A stretch of 64,000 nucleotides of DNA from Phreatobacter sp. (GCF_022843985.1 NZ_JALHMP010000026.1:1-64000), one strand, 5' to 3'; counted from the first letter of the stretch, positions 18,083 to 29,241 are shown. Made by a program: numbers and translations. Notes: a model not told the origin generated them from the sequence alone.

Positions 18083-19261
18083 TCAGCGGCGAAAACGCCG
18101 CGACCAGGCCAAGACGAGGACCAGCGCGAGGCCGAGGCTCGACACCGACAGGGCGAGCATGACGGGCACATAGCCGACGGCGCCGATGGCCAGGCTCGCC
18201 GGCAGGGCGACGAGGGTCATGGCGGCGAAGAACACGGCGTTGAACACCGCCATGGGCGTCGCCCGCTGCTCGGGCGGCGTGCCGTCGCAGATCCAGGCGG
18301 AGAGCACCGGAAAGCCGAGGGAATGGCCGAGGCCGAAGACGAAGCCGGCGACCACGACGCCGGTGATGGTCTGGGCCAGGGCGACCAGCGCCAGTCCGGT
18401 CGCCAGAAGCACGGCCCCGCCGGCAACGACGACGCGGCGGTCGATGGTCTCGATCAGGCCGAGGCCGCCGAAGCGGACCGCGAAGATCGAGATGGTGAAG
18501 GCGGTGAAGAAGGCGCCGACGATGACGCCGCGCTCCACCAGGAAGGGCGCGGCATAGGCGCTGATGAAGCCGAACATGTAGCCGTAGACGATGGCGGCGG
18601 TCAGCGGCAGCCAGATCCGTGGGCTCGCCAGCAGGCCGAGAATGCCGCCGACCGGACCCTCGGTCCTGTTGACTGGGCGGATCGTCCACAAGAGCGGCAG
18701 GCCGAGGACGGCGGGCAGCGCGCCGGCGATGAAGTACCCGCGCGTACCGAAGCCCTGGTAGAGGATTTCGGCGACGATGGGGCCGAAAGCATAGGGCAAG
18801 GGTGCCATGGCCGAGAGGAGGCCGAACAGCCGCACGAAGCGCGCGCGGGTCAGCCGCGTCGAGCCATAGGTCATGACCGGCGCATGGAAAAGCGCGAAGC
18901 CGGTGCCTTGGACGAGGCGCGAGGCGAGCGAGCCGAGGACGGTCTCGTGGGTGAAATAGAGACTGATGAAGCCGAGGGCGGTGAGCACCGCGCCGATCCG
19001 CACCGTCTGGAGGATGCCGATCCGGTTGGCGATGGGCCCGGAGAACAGGCTCATCAGCACCAGGGGAATGCCGTAGACGGCGATCAGCAGGCCGATGTCG
19101 TGGTGCGGGAAGCCGGCATCCTCCCAGACCACGGCGAGCAGCACGGATTGCTGGTTGGTCATGGCGGTCAGGAAGATGATCACGGCGAGACGCCAGAACT
19201 CGGACCTGGCGGCGCGATCGATGAAGCCGAGGGCAGGATCCGCTGACGGCAGGGCGTTCAC
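18083..19261 (-). CDS. MFS transporter
   Basis: A 392-residue, 12-helix major facilitator, probably a drug or metabolite exporter. Helix 1 begins LAVIIFLTAMTNQQSVLL. The loop after helix 2 reads FSGPIANRIGIL, a weak form of the MFS signature. A central basic loop separates the two six-helix halves (LWTIRPVNRTEG). The start is GTG at 19261, overlapping the holC stop as GTGA, so it is read through from pepA-holC. The substrate cannot be predicted. Confidence 0.85.
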   Translation of the reverse strand: MNALPSADPALGFIDRAARSEFWRLAVIIFLTAMTNQQSVLLAVVWEDAGFPHHDIGLLIAVYGIPLVLMSLFSGPIANRIGILQTVRIGAVLTALGFISLYFTHETVLGSLASRLVQGTGFALFHAPVMTYGSTRLTRARFVRLFGLLSAMAPLPYAFGPIVAEILYQGFGTRGYFIAGALPAVLGLPLLWTIRPVNRTEGPVGGILGLLASPRIWLPLTAAIVYGYMFGFISAYAAPFLVERGVIVGAFFTAFTISIFAVRFGGLGLIETIDRRVVVAGGAVLLATGLALVALAQTITGVVVAGFVFGLGHSLGFPVLSAWICDGTPPEQRATPMAVFNAVFFAAMTLVALPASLAIGAVGYVPVMLALSVSSLGLALVLVLAWSRRFRR

Positions 19262-19710
19262 GCCCGCTTCCCCCAGCGGCCGTTCTCGTCCTGCTGCCAG
19301 TAGGTGCAGGCATGGCCGGCGGATTTCGCCGCCTTCCAGCTGGCGCGGGCCTGGTCGAGGGCGTCGGGGTCGTTGCCGTCGAACATCAGCACGATGCGCT
19401 CATAGGCCGCGATGTCGGCGGGCAGCGCCGCACCGTCGACGAGAAAGCGGACGGTGGCGCCGTTGGCGCGGTCCGGGCCGGCCGTGAGCAGCACGGGCTG
19501 CAGCGCCGCATCGGCCTCGCGGTCGGTGCCATGCGGCAGGAAGCTCTCGTCCGCGTACGTCCAGAGCAGCGCGTCGAGGGCCTCGACCCTCTCGGGCGAG
19601 GCGGCCTCGACGGCGACCTTCCAGCCGCGTTCCACCGATTTTTCGAGCAGCACCGGCAAGACCCTTTCGAGCGGCTGGTTCTGCAAATGGTAGAACAGGA
19701 TGTCGGTCAC
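19258..19710 (-). CDS. holC: DNA polymerase III chi subunit
   Basis: Chi links the clamp loader to single-strand binding protein at the replication fork. The 150-residue protein begins MTDILFYHLQNQPLERVLP and contains ALLWTYADESFLPHG, LTAGPDRANGA and VLMFDGNDPDAL. All are typical of HolC. It follows pepA by 32 bp, which is the conserved pepA-holC order of proteobacteria. Confidence 0.93.
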   Translation of the reverse strand: MTDILFYHLQNQPLERVLPVLLEKSVERGWKVAVEAASPERVEALDALLWTYADESFLPHGTDREADAALQPVLLTAGPDRANGATVRFLVDGAALPADIAAYERIVLMFDGNDPDALDQARASWKAAKSAGHACTYWQQDENGRWGKRA

Positions 19711-19742
19711 GAGTTCCGTCGTTTTTGCATGGCTCCGGGCGA

Positions 19743-21239
19743 TCAGCGCTCGTAGCCGTCGGCGACGAACCTGTCGAGGAGCCTGACGCCCCAGCCGGCA
19801 CCCCAGCTGCGGTTGAGATCGCCCTTGTTGGAATTCATCGCCGTGCCGGCGACGTCGAGATGGGCCCAGGGCGTATCGCCGACGAAGCGCTGGAGGAACT
19901 GCGCCGCGGTGATGGCGCCGCCATAGCGCCCGCCGGTGTTCTTCATGTCGGCGAACTGGCTGTCCATCAGCTTGTCGTATTCGGCGGCGAGCGGCATGCG
20001 CCAGACCTTCTCGCCGGTGACGAGGCCGGCCTCGGTGAGGCCCTTGGCCACGTCGTCATTGTTGGAGAAGAGACCGGCATTCTCCTGTCCGAGGGCCACC
20101 ATGATGGCGCCGGTGAGGGTGGCGAGATTGACCATCACCTTCGGCTTGAAGCGGTCCTTGGCGTACCAGAGCACGTCGGCAAGGACGAGACGGCCCTCGG
20201 CGTCCGTGTTGATCATCTCGATGGTCTGGCCGGACATGGAGGTGAGAATGTCGCCGGGCCGGTAGGCGTTGCCGTCGGGCATGTTCTCGACGAGGCCGAT
20301 GAGGCCGACGACGTTGACCCGCGCCTTGCGGGCCGCCAGCGCGTGCATGGCGCCGACGACGGCTGCGGCACCGCCCATGTCGCCCTTCATGTCCTGCATG
20401 CCCTCGCCGGGCTTCAACGAGATGCCGCCGGAATCGAAGCAGACGCCCTTGCCGACAACGCAGACCGGCGCCTCGCCGTCCTTGCCGCCGTCCCAGCGCA
20501 TGACGACCACATGGCTGTCGCGGGTGGAGCCCTGCCCCACCGCGAGCAGCGCACCCATGCCGAGCTTCTTCATGTCCTTTTCGTTCAGCACCTCGACATC
20601 GACACCGAGGCGGGCGAGATCGCCGGCGCGCTTGGCAAATTCGGTCGGGTAGAGAACGTTTGGCGGCTCGTTGACGAGATCACGGGCGAGATCGACGCCG
20701 TCGGCAATGGCCTCGCGGGCCTTGTAGGCCTTGCGCGCGGCCTTGTCGTCTGCGACGAGGAGGGTGATCGCCCGCTTTTTGGCAGCGGTCTCGCCATCCT
20801 TCTTCTTCGTCTTGTAGCGGTCGAAGCTGTAGAAGCGCAGGCGCAGGCCCAAGGCGAAATCGGCGGCCTGGTCGGCATCGAGCGGGCCGGCCGCTGTGGA
20901 CAGGATCACCGTCGCCTCGGTCGATGCGTCCGGCAGGCGCGCGCAGACGGCACCGCCCAGCTTGATGACATCAAGCTCCTTCCAGTCGGACGGCTTGCCG
21001 ATCCCGGCGGCAACCAGCCGCGTGGCCGCGACCTTCTCCGGCGCGATGAGGTCGAGAAAGGATCCCGCCTTGCCCTTGAAACCGTCTTCGGCGGCGGCGC
21101 GGGCGAACAGGTCCTTGGCCGGAGCCAGGATGGCCGCCGTATCGCTGGACAGGGCCATATCCTCGCCAACGAGGCAGACCACGAGGCCGGATGCGGCAGC
21201 GGAGAGCGGAGCGAAGCTGATCTTCAGAGTGTCGGGCAT
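19743..21239 (-). CDS. pepA: Leucyl aminopeptidase (M17)
   Basis: A cytoplasmic hexameric metallopeptidase that removes N-terminal residues from peptides. The ATG at 21239 ([12 protein letters not shown]) is chosen because the frame upstream reads implausible sequence. The catalytic C-terminal half shows [30 protein letters not shown] and the signature [17 protein letters not shown], which supply the two-zinc ligands. Its 498 residues are normal for the family. PepA in Escherichia coli also binds DNA; nothing here tests that. Confidence 0.95.
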   Translation of the reverse strand: MPDTLKISFAPLSAAASGLVVCLVGEDMALSSDTAAILAPAKDLFARAAAEDGFKGKAGSFLDLIAPEKVAATRLVAAGIGKPSDWKELDVIKLGGAVCARLPDASTEATVILSTAAGPLDADQAADFALGLRLRFYSFDRYKTKKKDGETAAKKRAITLLVADDKAARKAYKAREAIADGVDLARDLVNEPPNVLYPTEFAKRAGDLARLGVDVEVLNEKDMKKLGMGALLAVGQGSTRDSHVVVMRWDGGKDGEAPVCVVGKGVCFDSGGISLKPGEGMQDMKGDMGGAAAVVGAMHALAARKARVNVVGLIGLVENMPDGNAYRPGDILTSMSGQTIEMINTDAEGRLVLADVLWYAKDRFKPKVMVNLATLTGAIMVALGQENAGLFSNNDDVAKGLTEAGLVTGEKVWRMPLAAEYDKLMDSQFADMKNTGGRYGGAITAAQFLQRFVGDTPWAHLDVAGTAMNSNKGDLNRSWGAGWGVRLLDRFVADGYER

Positions 21240-21439
21240 GGGGCCAACTTGCTGTGGATGAGAATCGGGCGCAATGCCCTGATGCATCACACTAACGCGA
21301 CGTTGTGGCCGACGGGAGACGCAGCGGCGGGAATCCGCATTGCGGAACGCCGCCACCTTGCCGCCGCCACGATCCGCTTCTAACGCTGGAGATGACGCAA
21401 GCGCGGGTTGGCGGACCCTGCTACCAGCATGAGCCGGGA

Positions 21440-22618
21440 ATGGGATCCCTCGAACGCTACATCTTCCGGCAGGCAGCCCTCGCCTTTGCGGCCGGGCTGT
21501 TTATCCTGACATTGGTCGTCTGGATCACGCAGGTTCTGCGGCAGCTCGACCTCGTGACCAATAGCGGCCAGACCATCGCCCTGTTCTTCATGATGACGAG
21601 CCTCGGCATCCCGGTGCTGCTGGCCCTCATCGCGCCCATCGCCCTGTTCATCGCGGTCGTGCAGACGCTGAACAAGCTGAACGGTGATTCCGAGCTCATC
21701 GTGATGTCGGCCGCCGGTGTCTCGCCCGCCCGCATCGCCCGTCCGCTCGTCATTCTGACGGCTCTGGTCAGTCTCTTCGTCGGCTCGCTGTCACTGTGGC
21801 TGACGCCGACGTCGATCCGGCATTTCCGCCTGCTGTTGACACAGGTCCAGGCGAATCTCCTGACCGCCATCGTCCGCCCCGGCCAGTTTACCCAGGCCGA
21901 CCGCGGCCTCACCTTCCATATCCGCGACCGCGCGCCCGGCGGCGTCCTGCTCGGCATCGTCGTCGCCGACACCCGCGACCCCCAGGTACACATGATTTAT
22001 GTGGCCGAGCGCGGGGTCATCACCGAACAGCCGCAGGGCACGTTCTTCGTCCTGGAAAACGGCAATCTGCAGCGCCGGGAAGTCAAGGATGGCAACACGT
22101 CGATCGTCGTCTTCGACCGCTACGCCTTCGACCTGTCGCAACTGACCCAGGCGGCCGAAACGATTTATAGACCATCGGAGCGCTATACGTCCGAGCTCAT
22201 GAACCCCGACCCTGCCGATCCCATGCTGGAGAGGTGGCGTGGGCGTTTCCGTCAGGAGCTGCACGACAGGTTTGCCGCGCCGCTCTACCCACTGGCCATG
22301 TTATGTATTGCGTTCGCCATGCTGGGACAGGCCCGTACGACGCGGCAGAGCCGCGGAGCCGCGATCGCCGGCGCGATCATTATCATGGCTGCCTTCCGCG
22401 GCAGCGGCTTCGCCGTGTCCGGCATCGTAGCGGCGCGCCCCCTGGCGGTGCCGCTCGTCTATCTCCTGCCGATCGCGACGATCCTGTTCTTCGGCGCCAT
22501 GTCGCTGGGCTACATCAAGGTCCGGCCGCCCGCGGTGCTGGCGCGCCTGTCGAACGATTTCTCCGACCGCGTCTCCCGCCTGATCGCTGCGCGACTGGCA
22601 CCGCGGGGCAATGCCTGA
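21440..22618 (+). CDS. lptF: LPS export permease LptF
   Basis: LptF pairs with LptG in the inner-membrane LptB2FG transporter, which extracts lipopolysaccharide for transport to the outer membrane. The 392-residue protein starts at ATG 21440 ([16 protein letters not shown]). It has three N-terminal helices ([20 protein letters not shown]), a periplasmic beta-jellyroll region (about residues 130-255) and three C-terminal helices. The coupling-helix motif [13 protein letters not shown] is present. It overlaps lptG as TGATG. It is divergent from pepA across a 200-bp gap. Confidence 0.94.
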   Translation: MGSLERYIFRQAALAFAAGLFILTLVVWITQVLRQLDLVTNSGQTIALFFMMTSLGIPVLLALIAPIALFIAVVQTLNKLNGDSELIVMSAAGVSPARIARPLVILTALVSLFVGSLSLWLTPTSIRHFRLLLTQVQANLLTAIVRPGQFTQADRGLTFHIRDRAPGGVLLGIVVADTRDPQVHMIYVAERGVITEQPQGTFFVLENGNLQRREVKDGNTSIVVFDRYAFDLSQLTQAAETIYRPSERYTSELMNPDPADPMLERWRGRFRQELHDRFAAPLYPLAMLCIAFAMLGQARTTRQSRGAAIAGAIIIMAAFRGSGFAVSGIVAARPLAVPLVYLLPIATILFFGAMSLGYIKVRPPAVLARLSNDFSDRVSRLIAARLAPRGNA

Positions 22619-23700
22619 TGGTGTCGACCTTCTCCCGCTACATGACGCGGAAGTTCCTCGCGGCGGTGGGCGGCACGTTTCTCGGGACGTTCGGCCTGGT
22701 CCTTATCGTCGACTTCGTCGAGCAGTTGCGCCGTGTCGAGGATGCGACGCGGGCGCCGACCCACCTCGTGGCGCTCCTGACCATCTATCGCGTTCCCGCC
22801 TTCATCGAGATCGTGCTGCCTTTCGCGGTGCTGGTCGGGGCCATGCTCTGCTTCCTCGGACTGTCGCGGAAACTCGAGCTGGTGGTGGCGCGGGCCGCCG
22901 GATTGTCCGCCTGGCAGTTCCTCACTCCGCCCATCTTGCTGGCCCTGCTGCTCGGCGTCTTCGCGGCCGCGATCTACAATCCTGTCGCGTCGGATTTCCG
23001 CGAGCGCAGCTTCAAGCTGGAATCGGAGCTGTTCGGCCGCGCTGTCTTCGTCGACCAGCGCACCAATTTCTGGCTCCGGCAGGCGACCCCCGCCGGCCAG
23101 GCCGTGATCAATGCCGCATCCGCGACCGAGCGGGGCCAGCGGCTGACCGGCGTCAGCGTCCTTGTCTATGGAGCGGACGGCACGTTCAAGGAGCGGATCG
23201 ATGCCGAAGGCGCCGATCTCGGCGACGGGTACTGGCTGCTTCGGAAGGCCATCGTCACGCCGGTCGGGGCCGAACCGGTGAAGCACGAGACCTATCGCCT
23301 CGCCACCCAGTTGACCGCCGACCAGGTGCGCCAGAGCTTCGTCATGCCCGAACAGGTTTCGTTCTGGGAACTGCCACAATTCATCGAGCTCGCGCGCCGC
23401 TCGGGCCTGCCGACGGCCCGTTTCGAGCTGCAGTACCAGCTTCTCCTGGCCAGGCCCCTGCTGCTCGTCGCCATGGTGCTGGTGGCCGCCGCAGCGAGTT
23501 TGCGCTTCGCCAGGCTCGGCGGGCTGGGCAAGACGATTCTGGGTGGCGTGGTCGCCGGATTTTTGCTTTACGTGGGATCTGAACTTGCCGGCAATCTGGG
23601 GCGCTCGAATCTCGTGCCCCCGGTCCTTGCTGCCTGGTCGCCTGCATTTATCGGTGCGTTGATGGGTTTCATGGTTCTTCTGAAGCTGGAGGATGGCTGA
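22618..23700 (+). CDS. lptG: LPS export permease LptG
   Basis: The partner of LptF in the LptB2FG exporter (360 aa). It starts [19 protein letters not shown] and has the same six-helix plan with a periplasmic domain between helices 3 and 4. The coupling motif SRKLELVVARAAGLS follows helix 2. Its start overlaps the lptF stop, and its stop overlaps the lptD start (both TGATG), so export and outer-membrane insertion genes are translated together. Confidence 0.94.
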   Translation: MVSTFSRYMTRKFLAAVGGTFLGTFGLVLIVDFVEQLRRVEDATRAPTHLVALLTIYRVPAFIEIVLPFAVLVGAMLCFLGLSRKLELVVARAAGLSAWQFLTPPILLALLLGVFAAAIYNPVASDFRERSFKLESELFGRAVFVDQRTNFWLRQATPAGQAVINAASATERGQRLTGVSVLVYGADGTFKERIDAEGADLGDGYWLLRKAIVTPVGAEPVKHETYRLATQLTADQVRQSFVMPEQVSFWELPQFIELARRSGLPTARFELQYQLLLARPLLLVAMVLVAAAASLRFARLGGLGKTILGGVVAGFLLYVGSELAGNLGRSNLVPPVLAAWSPAFIGALMGFMVLLKLEDG

Positions 23701-26354
23701 TGCTTCGCGCAGCACGCCGCCCGGCGGCTTCTACGGCCCGAATCGCCCGCTCTGCCCTGACCGCGACCGCCAGCCTCCTGGCCCTGGTCGTCGCGGCGGG
23801 CGGGTTCGCGCCCCTGCGCGCCCAGTCTGCCGGCGACTCGCCCGCGGCGCGGCCCCATATCCTCGATCCGACCCAGGTGCAGAACCAGCCGGTGCAGCGG
23901 CCTGCAGCGCGGCCCGCCGACCCTCTGCCGGCGGTCGGACCGACCTTCACCTCGACGCCGCCCGGCACGCCGATGCAGGTCAATGCGGGGCAACTCGTCT
24001 ATGACGAGCGGACCAGCCGGGTGTCGGCGCGCGGCAACGTGCAGATCTACTATGACGGCCGGACCATCGAGGCCGATGTCGTCACCTACGACCAGCGCTC
24101 CGGCCGCGTGCGCGCCACCGGCAATGTCCGCATCACCGAGCCGTCGGGCAACATCGCCCACGGACAGGACATGGAGTTCGACCAGCAGTTCACCAATGGC
24201 TTCATCCAGTCGCTGAACATCGAGACCCCGGATCGCCGCTTCATCGGCGCCGCCCAGGTGACGCGGGAGGGTGGCGACGTCACCACGTTCGAGCGCGCCG
24301 CCTACACGGCCTGCGCCTCCTGCCGCGCCGACCTGTCGAAACCTCCGACCTGGGTCATCAAGGCCAAGCGCATCATCCACCGCGAATCCGAGCGCACGAT
24401 CTATTTCGAGGATGCGCGCTTCGAGATGTTCGGGATTCCGATCGCCTATATGCCGCGTTTCTGGTCACCCGATCCGACGGTCCGCAAAGCCTCCGGTGTC
24501 CTCGTTCCCGGCATCGCAGGCTCCAACCGCACCGGCGTCGGCGTCGAGATCCCCTATTTCTGGAATATCCAGCCGAACTATGACCTTTTGATCGCGCCGC
24601 GCTACTATTCCCGCCAGGGCTTCATGCCGCTGGTCGAGTGGCGGCACGGGTTCGAGAGCGGCTTTTATTCCATCCGTGCCGCCGGCATCCGGCAGAACGA
24701 CCCGAGCGTCTTCGCCTATTCGGACGGGACCCGGGAAGTCGGCAACCGCGAATTCCGCGGCATCCTGCACACGACCGGCATGTTCCGGATCAACGAGCGC
24801 TGGTCCGTCGGCTGGGACCTCAACCTCATGTCGGACACGGCGTTCCTCAGGGACTATTCCCTGTCGCTGCCGGGCCAGACCGAGGCCAATTCCCGCCTCT
24901 TCCTGCGCGGCCAGGGCCCACGGAGCTGGTTCGACCTGTCGGCGACGCGCTATGTCGGTATCACCGCCACCGACACCAACAACAAGATCCTGCCGACCTC
25001 GCATCCGGTGCTCGACTACTTCCGGGTCCTCGACCGCTCGGTCGCCGGCGGCGAGTTCTCGTGGCGCACCAGCGTCGTCAGCCTGAGCCGAGAACAGGCC
25101 GACGTCGCCACACGCAACTCGACTTTGACCGAGGTGGTTGGCGGCACCGCCCTGCCGCTGTTCTGCTATGCGACCCTGCCGCAGGGGCCGCAGCCGACCT
25201 ATGTCAACCGCGTCGACCCGCGGAATTGCCTGGTGAACGGCATCGACGGCAATTATTCGCGGGCCTCGGTCGAGGTCGCCTGGCGGCGGCGCGTCATCGA
25301 CGCGATGGGCCAGATCTGGGAACCCTTCGTCTCGGTGCGCGGAGACGTGACCTATCACCTGCTCAAGGACAGCAGCCCGCTCGTCGGATCGTTCTCGCGG
25401 CTCGCCCAGGACGACCGGATCTACACGCGGTTCATGCCGACCGTCGGCATCACCTACCGCTATCCCTGGATCGCGGCGACCGAATACGGGACGACAACGG
25501 TCGAGCCGATCGTCCAGTTCATCGCCCGGCCGAACGAGACCCAAATCGGCAACATCCCCAACGAGGATGCCCAGAGCCTCGTCTTCGACGATACCAACCT
25601 GTTTCAGGTCAACAAATTCTCCGGATGGGACCGGATCGAGGGCGGAGGCCGCATGAATTATGGCCTCAACGTCACCCACCGCTTCACCAACGGCACTTGG
25701 GTGAACGTCATGTTCGGCCAGTCGCTGCACCTGTTCGGCATCAACTCCTTCGCCGCCGGCGCCCTCTTCGACATGGCGTCGACAGGCGCCAATTCGGGCC
25801 TGAACAAGCAGCGTTCCGACTATGTGGCGCGGTTCCAGTACCAGATGGATCGCAATTTCCGCGTGTCGGCCTTCGGCCGGTTCGACGAGCGCACCTTCGC
25901 TCTTCAGCGTGGATCGGTAGATGCGACGGGACGTTTCGGCAATTTCGCCCTGACCGGGACCTATGGCTTTCTCGCGCCGCAACCCGACCTCGGCTACCAG
26001 GTCACGCGCAGCGCCATCGGCGCCGCGGTATCCTATACCCTGGCGACGAACTGGACCGTCTACGGCGCCGCCCGCTTCGCCTTCCAGCGGCAGAACCTGG
26101 CGGCGACCGTCGTGGCGGATCTGACCGAGCGGAACAAAATCGAAGGCCTCACCGTCGGCGTCAACTATCTCGACGATGCGATGCAGCTTGGCTTCTACTA
26201 TTCCCGCGACTTCGCCGCCGAGGTCGTGACGCTGAACACCGTCGCGACGACGCGTGACGTCCACCGCTTCATGTTCAGGTTCAACCTGCGCACGATCGGC
26301 GAACTGAGCCTGTCCCAGAACGTCTCGAACTGGTTCAATCCGCCCTCGCAATGA
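23700..26354 (+). CDS. lptD: LPS-assembly protein LptD
   Basis: The outer-membrane translocon that places lipopolysaccharide on the cell surface. At 884 residues it is of normal size. After a signal sequence (about 1-45) comes an LptA/OstA-like jellyroll domain (about 90-230: TPMQVNAGQLVYDERTSRVS, NVRITEPSGNIAHG). A long C-terminal beta-barrel follows. Cysteine pairs appear at CASC and at the FCYATLPQ and RNCLV region, possible equivalents of the disulfides needed in LptD. Translation is coupled to lptG. Confidence 0.94.
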   Translation: MLRAARRPAASTARIARSALTATASLLALVVAAGGFAPLRAQSAGDSPAARPHILDPTQVQNQPVQRPAARPADPLPAVGPTFTSTPPGTPMQVNAGQLVYDERTSRVSARGNVQIYYDGRTIEADVVTYDQRSGRVRATGNVRITEPSGNIAHGQDMEFDQQFTNGFIQSLNIETPDRRFIGAAQVTREGGDVTTFERAAYTACASCRADLSKPPTWVIKAKRIIHRESERTIYFEDARFEMFGIPIAYMPRFWSPDPTVRKASGVLVPGIAGSNRTGVGVEIPYFWNIQPNYDLLIAPRYYSRQGFMPLVEWRHGFESGFYSIRAAGIRQNDPSVFAYSDGTREVGNREFRGILHTTGMFRINERWSVGWDLNLMSDTAFLRDYSLSLPGQTEANSRLFLRGQGPRSWFDLSATRYVGITATDTNNKILPTSHPVLDYFRVLDRSVAGGEFSWRTSVVSLSREQADVATRNSTLTEVVGGTALPLFCYATLPQGPQPTYVNRVDPRNCLVNGIDGNYSRASVEVAWRRRVIDAMGQIWEPFVSVRGDVTYHLLKDSSPLVGSFSRLAQDDRIYTRFMPTVGITYRYPWIAATEYGTTTVEPIVQFIARPNETQIGNIPNEDAQSLVFDDTNLFQVNKFSGWDRIEGGGRMNYGLNVTHRFTNGTWVNVMFGQSLHLFGINSFAAGALFDMASTGANSGLNKQRSDYVARFQYQMDRNFRVSAFGRFDERTFALQRGSVDATGRFGNFALTGTYGFLAPQPDLGYQVTRSAIGAAVSYTLATNWTVYGAARFAFQRQNLAATVVADLTERNKIEGLTVGVNYLDDAMQLGFYYSRDFAAEVVTLNTVATTRDVHRFMFRFNLRTIGELSLSQNVSNWFNPPSQ

Positions 26355-26433
26355 GCCCCCTGCCCTGATTGCGCCACCCTCTTGGGCGAGGGAGCAGGCT
26401 CGGCATTCGTCCAATCCCCAAGGAGGCGCCACC

Positions 26434-27384
26434 ATGGTCCCCGTGCGACCCTTGCTCGTCGCTGCTCTCGCCATCGCTGTTGCGGCAGGTGGCCTTACCG
26501 CCACGACGCCCGTCCGGGCGCAGGAAGGCCGCGTCATCGCCACGGTGGGCGGCGTCCCGATCACCAGTTTCGACATTCCCCAGCGCCAGCGCCTGCTGCA
26601 GATCCGCGAAGGACGGCCGCATTCGGCCGAACAGGCGCTGCAGGACCTGATCAACGACCGCATCAAATTCGCCGAGGCGCGGCGCTTCCGCGTCGAGGCC
26701 AGCGAGCAGCAGGTGGAGGCCGCCTATGCGCAGGTCGCCCAGCGCTCCGGCATCGATCCGCGCGGCTTCGACCAGGTGCTGCGCTCCCAGGGGATCGAGC
26801 CGCGGGTCTACAAGGGCAAGCTGCGCGCCGACCTGTCGTGGTCGAACCTGATCGGGGCGCGTTTCGGCCGCACGATCTTCATCACCGACACGCAGCTCGT
26901 CGAGGCCCTGGCGCGGCGGCAGGGCGCCACCCGCCCGGTCAATTTCGTGCTGCGCCCGATCGTCCTGCTGGTGCCGGCCACGGCGCCGGCGGCCCAGGTC
27001 CAGCGGCGGATGGGCGAGGCCAATGCGCTGCGCGGCCGTTTCTCCAGCTGCGCCACCGATCTGGAACAGGTCGGCCGCATTCCCGACGCCGCCGTGCGCG
27101 AGCAGTTCCGCCGCCTCAACACCGATCTCAGCCCGGCGTTCCGTCAGGTTCTCGACCAGACCGCCGTCGGCAAGCTCACGCCACCGAGCCGCACCCAGCA
27201 GGGCATCGAGATGATCGCCGTCTGCGCCAAGGAAGAGGCGAGCACCAGCGATACCGCTGCCCGCAACCAGGTGCGCGAGGAGATGACCACGGCGGAGATG
27301 AAGCGGATTTCGGACAGCTACCTCGCCCGGATCCGCCAGACCGCGGTGATCACCTATCGCGACGGCCGCGGCGACCGGCGCTGA
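26434..27384 (+). CDS. surA: SurA-like periplasmic peptidyl-prolyl isomerase/chaperone
   Basis: SurA helps outer-membrane proteins fold, LptD being a main client. The 316-residue protein has a signal peptide (ends TPVRAQ). An N-terminal SurA chaperone domain follows (VIATVGGVPITSFDIPQRQRLL, ALQDLINDRIKFAEARR). One parvulin-like domain at about 165-275 is weakly conserved (AVGKLTPPSRTQQGIEMIAV). A GGAGG ribosome-binding sequence precedes the ATG. With only one PPIase-like domain, chaperone activity is more likely than isomerase activity. Confidence 0.85.
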   Translation: MVPVRPLLVAALAIAVAAGGLTATTPVRAQEGRVIATVGGVPITSFDIPQRQRLLQIREGRPHSAEQALQDLINDRIKFAEARRFRVEASEQQVEAAYAQVAQRSGIDPRGFDQVLRSQGIEPRVYKGKLRADLSWSNLIGARFGRTIFITDTQLVEALARRQGATRPVNFVLRPIVLLVPATAPAAQVQRRMGEANALRGRFSSCATDLEQVGRIPDAAVREQFRRLNTDLSPAFRQVLDQTAVGKLTPPSRTQQGIEMIAVCAKEEASTSDTAARNQVREEMTTAEMKRISDSYLARIRQTAVITYRDGRGDRR

Positions 27385-27394
27385 ACGGGCTGCC

Positions 27395-28405
27395 ATGATC
27401 CTGCCTCTCGCCATCTCCATGGGGGAACCGGCCGGCATCGGTCCGGACATCGCCCTGATGGCCTGGCGGGACCGGGCAGCGCATCGCCTGCCGCCCTTCT
27501 ACCTCATCGGCGACGCAAGCCTGATGGAGGCGCGGGCCTCCCGCCTCGGCATCGGCGTGCCGGTCGTGCCCTGCCTGCCGGAAGAAGCGGTCGAGACCTT
27601 CACCTTCGGCCTGCCAGTGCTCGATATCGGCGAGGGCATGGCCGACCGGCCCGGCGTGCCGACGGCGGAGACCGGGGGCGTCGTCATCGAGGCGATCCGC
27701 GCCGGCGTCGACCATATCCGCAGCGGTCGGGCCGGGGCCATCGTCACTGCACCGATCTCCAAGGCGGTGCTGGCCGAGGCCGGCTTCGCCCATCCGGGCC
27801 ACACGGAGTTCCTCGGCGAGCTGGCCCGTGCCTTCCGCGTCGGGCCGGTACGGCCGGTGATGATGATCTGGAGCGCAACGCTCGCCGTCGTCCCCGTCAC
27901 CATCCATATCCCGCTCGCCGCCGTGCCGGGGCGCCTGACGACGAACCTGATCGTCGAGACCGGCGCCATCGTCGCCCATGACCTCGCGACCAAATTCGGC
28001 ATCGCCCGCCCGCGCCTCGCCGTCTGCGGCCTCAATCCCCATGCCGGCGAGGACGGCCTGATCGGCCGCGAGGATATCGAGATCGTCGCGCCGGCGGTGG
28101 CAGAGCTCAACCGCCTCGGAATCGCCGCCACCGGCCCGCACCCCGCCGACACGCTGTTCCACCCGCAGGCGCGCTCAACCTATGACGCCGTCCTCGGCAT
28201 GTATCACGACCAGGTTCTGGCGCCGGTGAAGACCATCGCCTTCGACGAGGGCGTCAACGTCACCCTCGGCCTGCCGTTCATCCGCACCTCGCCCGATCAC
28301 GGCACGGCCTATGCCCTCGCCGGCACCGGCCGGGCCCGCCCGGACAGCATGATCCAGGCCATCGCGCTGGCCGGCCGGCTCGCCCACAAGAAGCCCGCCG
28401 CTTGA
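27395..28405 (+). CDS. pdxA: 4-hydroxythreonine-4-phosphate dehydrogenase
   Basis: It oxidises 4-phosphohydroxy-L-threonine in the DXP-dependent route to pyridoxal phosphate, using NAD and a divalent metal. The 336-residue protein shows [15 protein letters not shown] at the start, [13 protein letters not shown] with HPGHTEFL (metal-binding His), [15 protein letters not shown], and [12 protein letters not shown]. It lies 10 bp after surA and overlaps rsmA by four bases, the standard proteobacterial order. Confidence 0.96.
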   Translation: MILPLAISMGEPAGIGPDIALMAWRDRAAHRLPPFYLIGDASLMEARASRLGIGVPVVPCLPEEAVETFTFGLPVLDIGEGMADRPGVPTAETGGVVIEAIRAGVDHIRSGRAGAIVTAPISKAVLAEAGFAHPGHTEFLGELARAFRVGPVRPVMMIWSATLAVVPVTIHIPLAAVPGRLTTNLIVETGAIVAHDLATKFGIARPRLAVCGLNPHAGEDGLIGREDIEIVAPAVAELNRLGIAATGPHPADTLFHPQARSTYDAVLGMYHDQVLAPVKTIAFDEGVNVTLGLPFIRTSPDHGTAYALAGTGRARPDSMIQAIALAGRLAHKKPAA

Positions 28406-29241
28406 GCGCCCCCGACCCCCTGCCGCCGCTGCGCGAGGTCATTGCCCGCCACGGGCTGATGGCAAAGAAGGCGCTGGGGCAGAACTTCCTGCTCGACCTC
28501 AACCTGACCGGCCGCATCGCCCGCGCCTCCGGGCCATTGGAGGGCGCAACGGTCGTCGAGGTGGGCCCCGGGCCCGGCGGCCTGACGCGGGCCCTGCTCG
28601 CCGGCGGGGCGGGCCGCGTCATCGCCATCGAGCGCGACGCCCGCTGCCTGCCGGCACTGGCCGAGATCGCTGCGGCCTATCCCGGCCGGCTCGAGGTGAT
28701 CGAGGGCGATGCGCTGAAGGTCGATTTCGGGTCGCTGACAGCCGGCGCACCGGCGCGGATCGTCGCCAACCTGCCCTACAATGTCGGGACGAACCTCCTG
28801 ACGGGCTGGCTCACGGGGGAGGCCTGGCCGCCCTGGTACCAGTCGCTGACGCTGATGTTCCAGAAGGAGGTGGCGCAGCGCATCGTCGCCGCCCCGGGCT
28901 CGGACCCCTATGGCCGGCTCGGCGTGCTGGCCGGATGGCGCACCACGGCCCGGATCATGTTCGACGTGGCGCCCTCGGCCTTCGTGCCGCCGCCGAAGAT
29001 CACCTCCTCGGTCGTGCATCTGGTGCCGCGGGCGGAGCCCCTGCCCTGCGCGGTCAGGATGCTGGAGCGGGTGACCCTCGCCGCCTTCGGCCAGCGCCGC
29101 AAGATGATCCGCCAGAGCCTGAAGGGCCTCGTCCGCGATCCCATGCCGCTCATCGAGGCGGCCGGCCTCGACCCGACCGAGCGGGCGGAGAACCTGACGA
29201 TCGAGGATTTCTGTCGGCTGGCGTGGCTGGCGGCGGCCTGA
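28402..29241 (+). CDS. rsmA: 16S rRNA dimethyladenosine transferase
   Basis: RsmA (KsgA) dimethylates two adjacent adenines near the 3' end of 16S rRNA using SAM. The 279-residue protein shows [14 protein letters not shown], the SAM motif [16 protein letters not shown], and the catalytic IV motif NLPYNVGT. Its start is a TTG overlapping the pdxA stop (TTGA), so translation is coupled and probably weak. It ends 3 bp before the convergent gmk stop. Confidence 0.95.
   Translation: MSAPDPLPPLREVIARHGLMAKKALGQNFLLDLNLTGRIARASGPLEGATVVEVGPGPGGLTRALLAGGAGRVIAIERDARCLPALAEIAAAYPGRLEVIEGDALKVDFGSLTAGAPARIVANLPYNVGTNLLTGWLTGEAWPPWYQSLTLMFQKEVAQRIVAAPGSDPYGRLGVLAGWRTTARIMFDVAPSAFVPPPKITSSVVHLVPRAEPLPCAVRMLERVTLAAFGQRRKMIRQSLKGLVRDPMPLIEAAGLDPTERAENLTIEDFCRLAWLAAA

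Noticed and set aside
17480-19246. Long plus-strand frame across the WYL regulator and MFS genes
   Set aside because: Composition is Asp/Gly/His/Gln-rich with no motif, and both antisense genes are convincing.
26355-26433. Stem-loop between lptD and surA as a terminator
   Set aside because: The pairing is interrupted by bulges and there is no T run; surA is expected to be co-transcribed.
24465-26666. Minus-strand frame of over 700 codons across lptD
   Set aside because: lptD on the plus strand has signal, jellyroll and barrel features and is coupled to lptG. The opposite frame has none.
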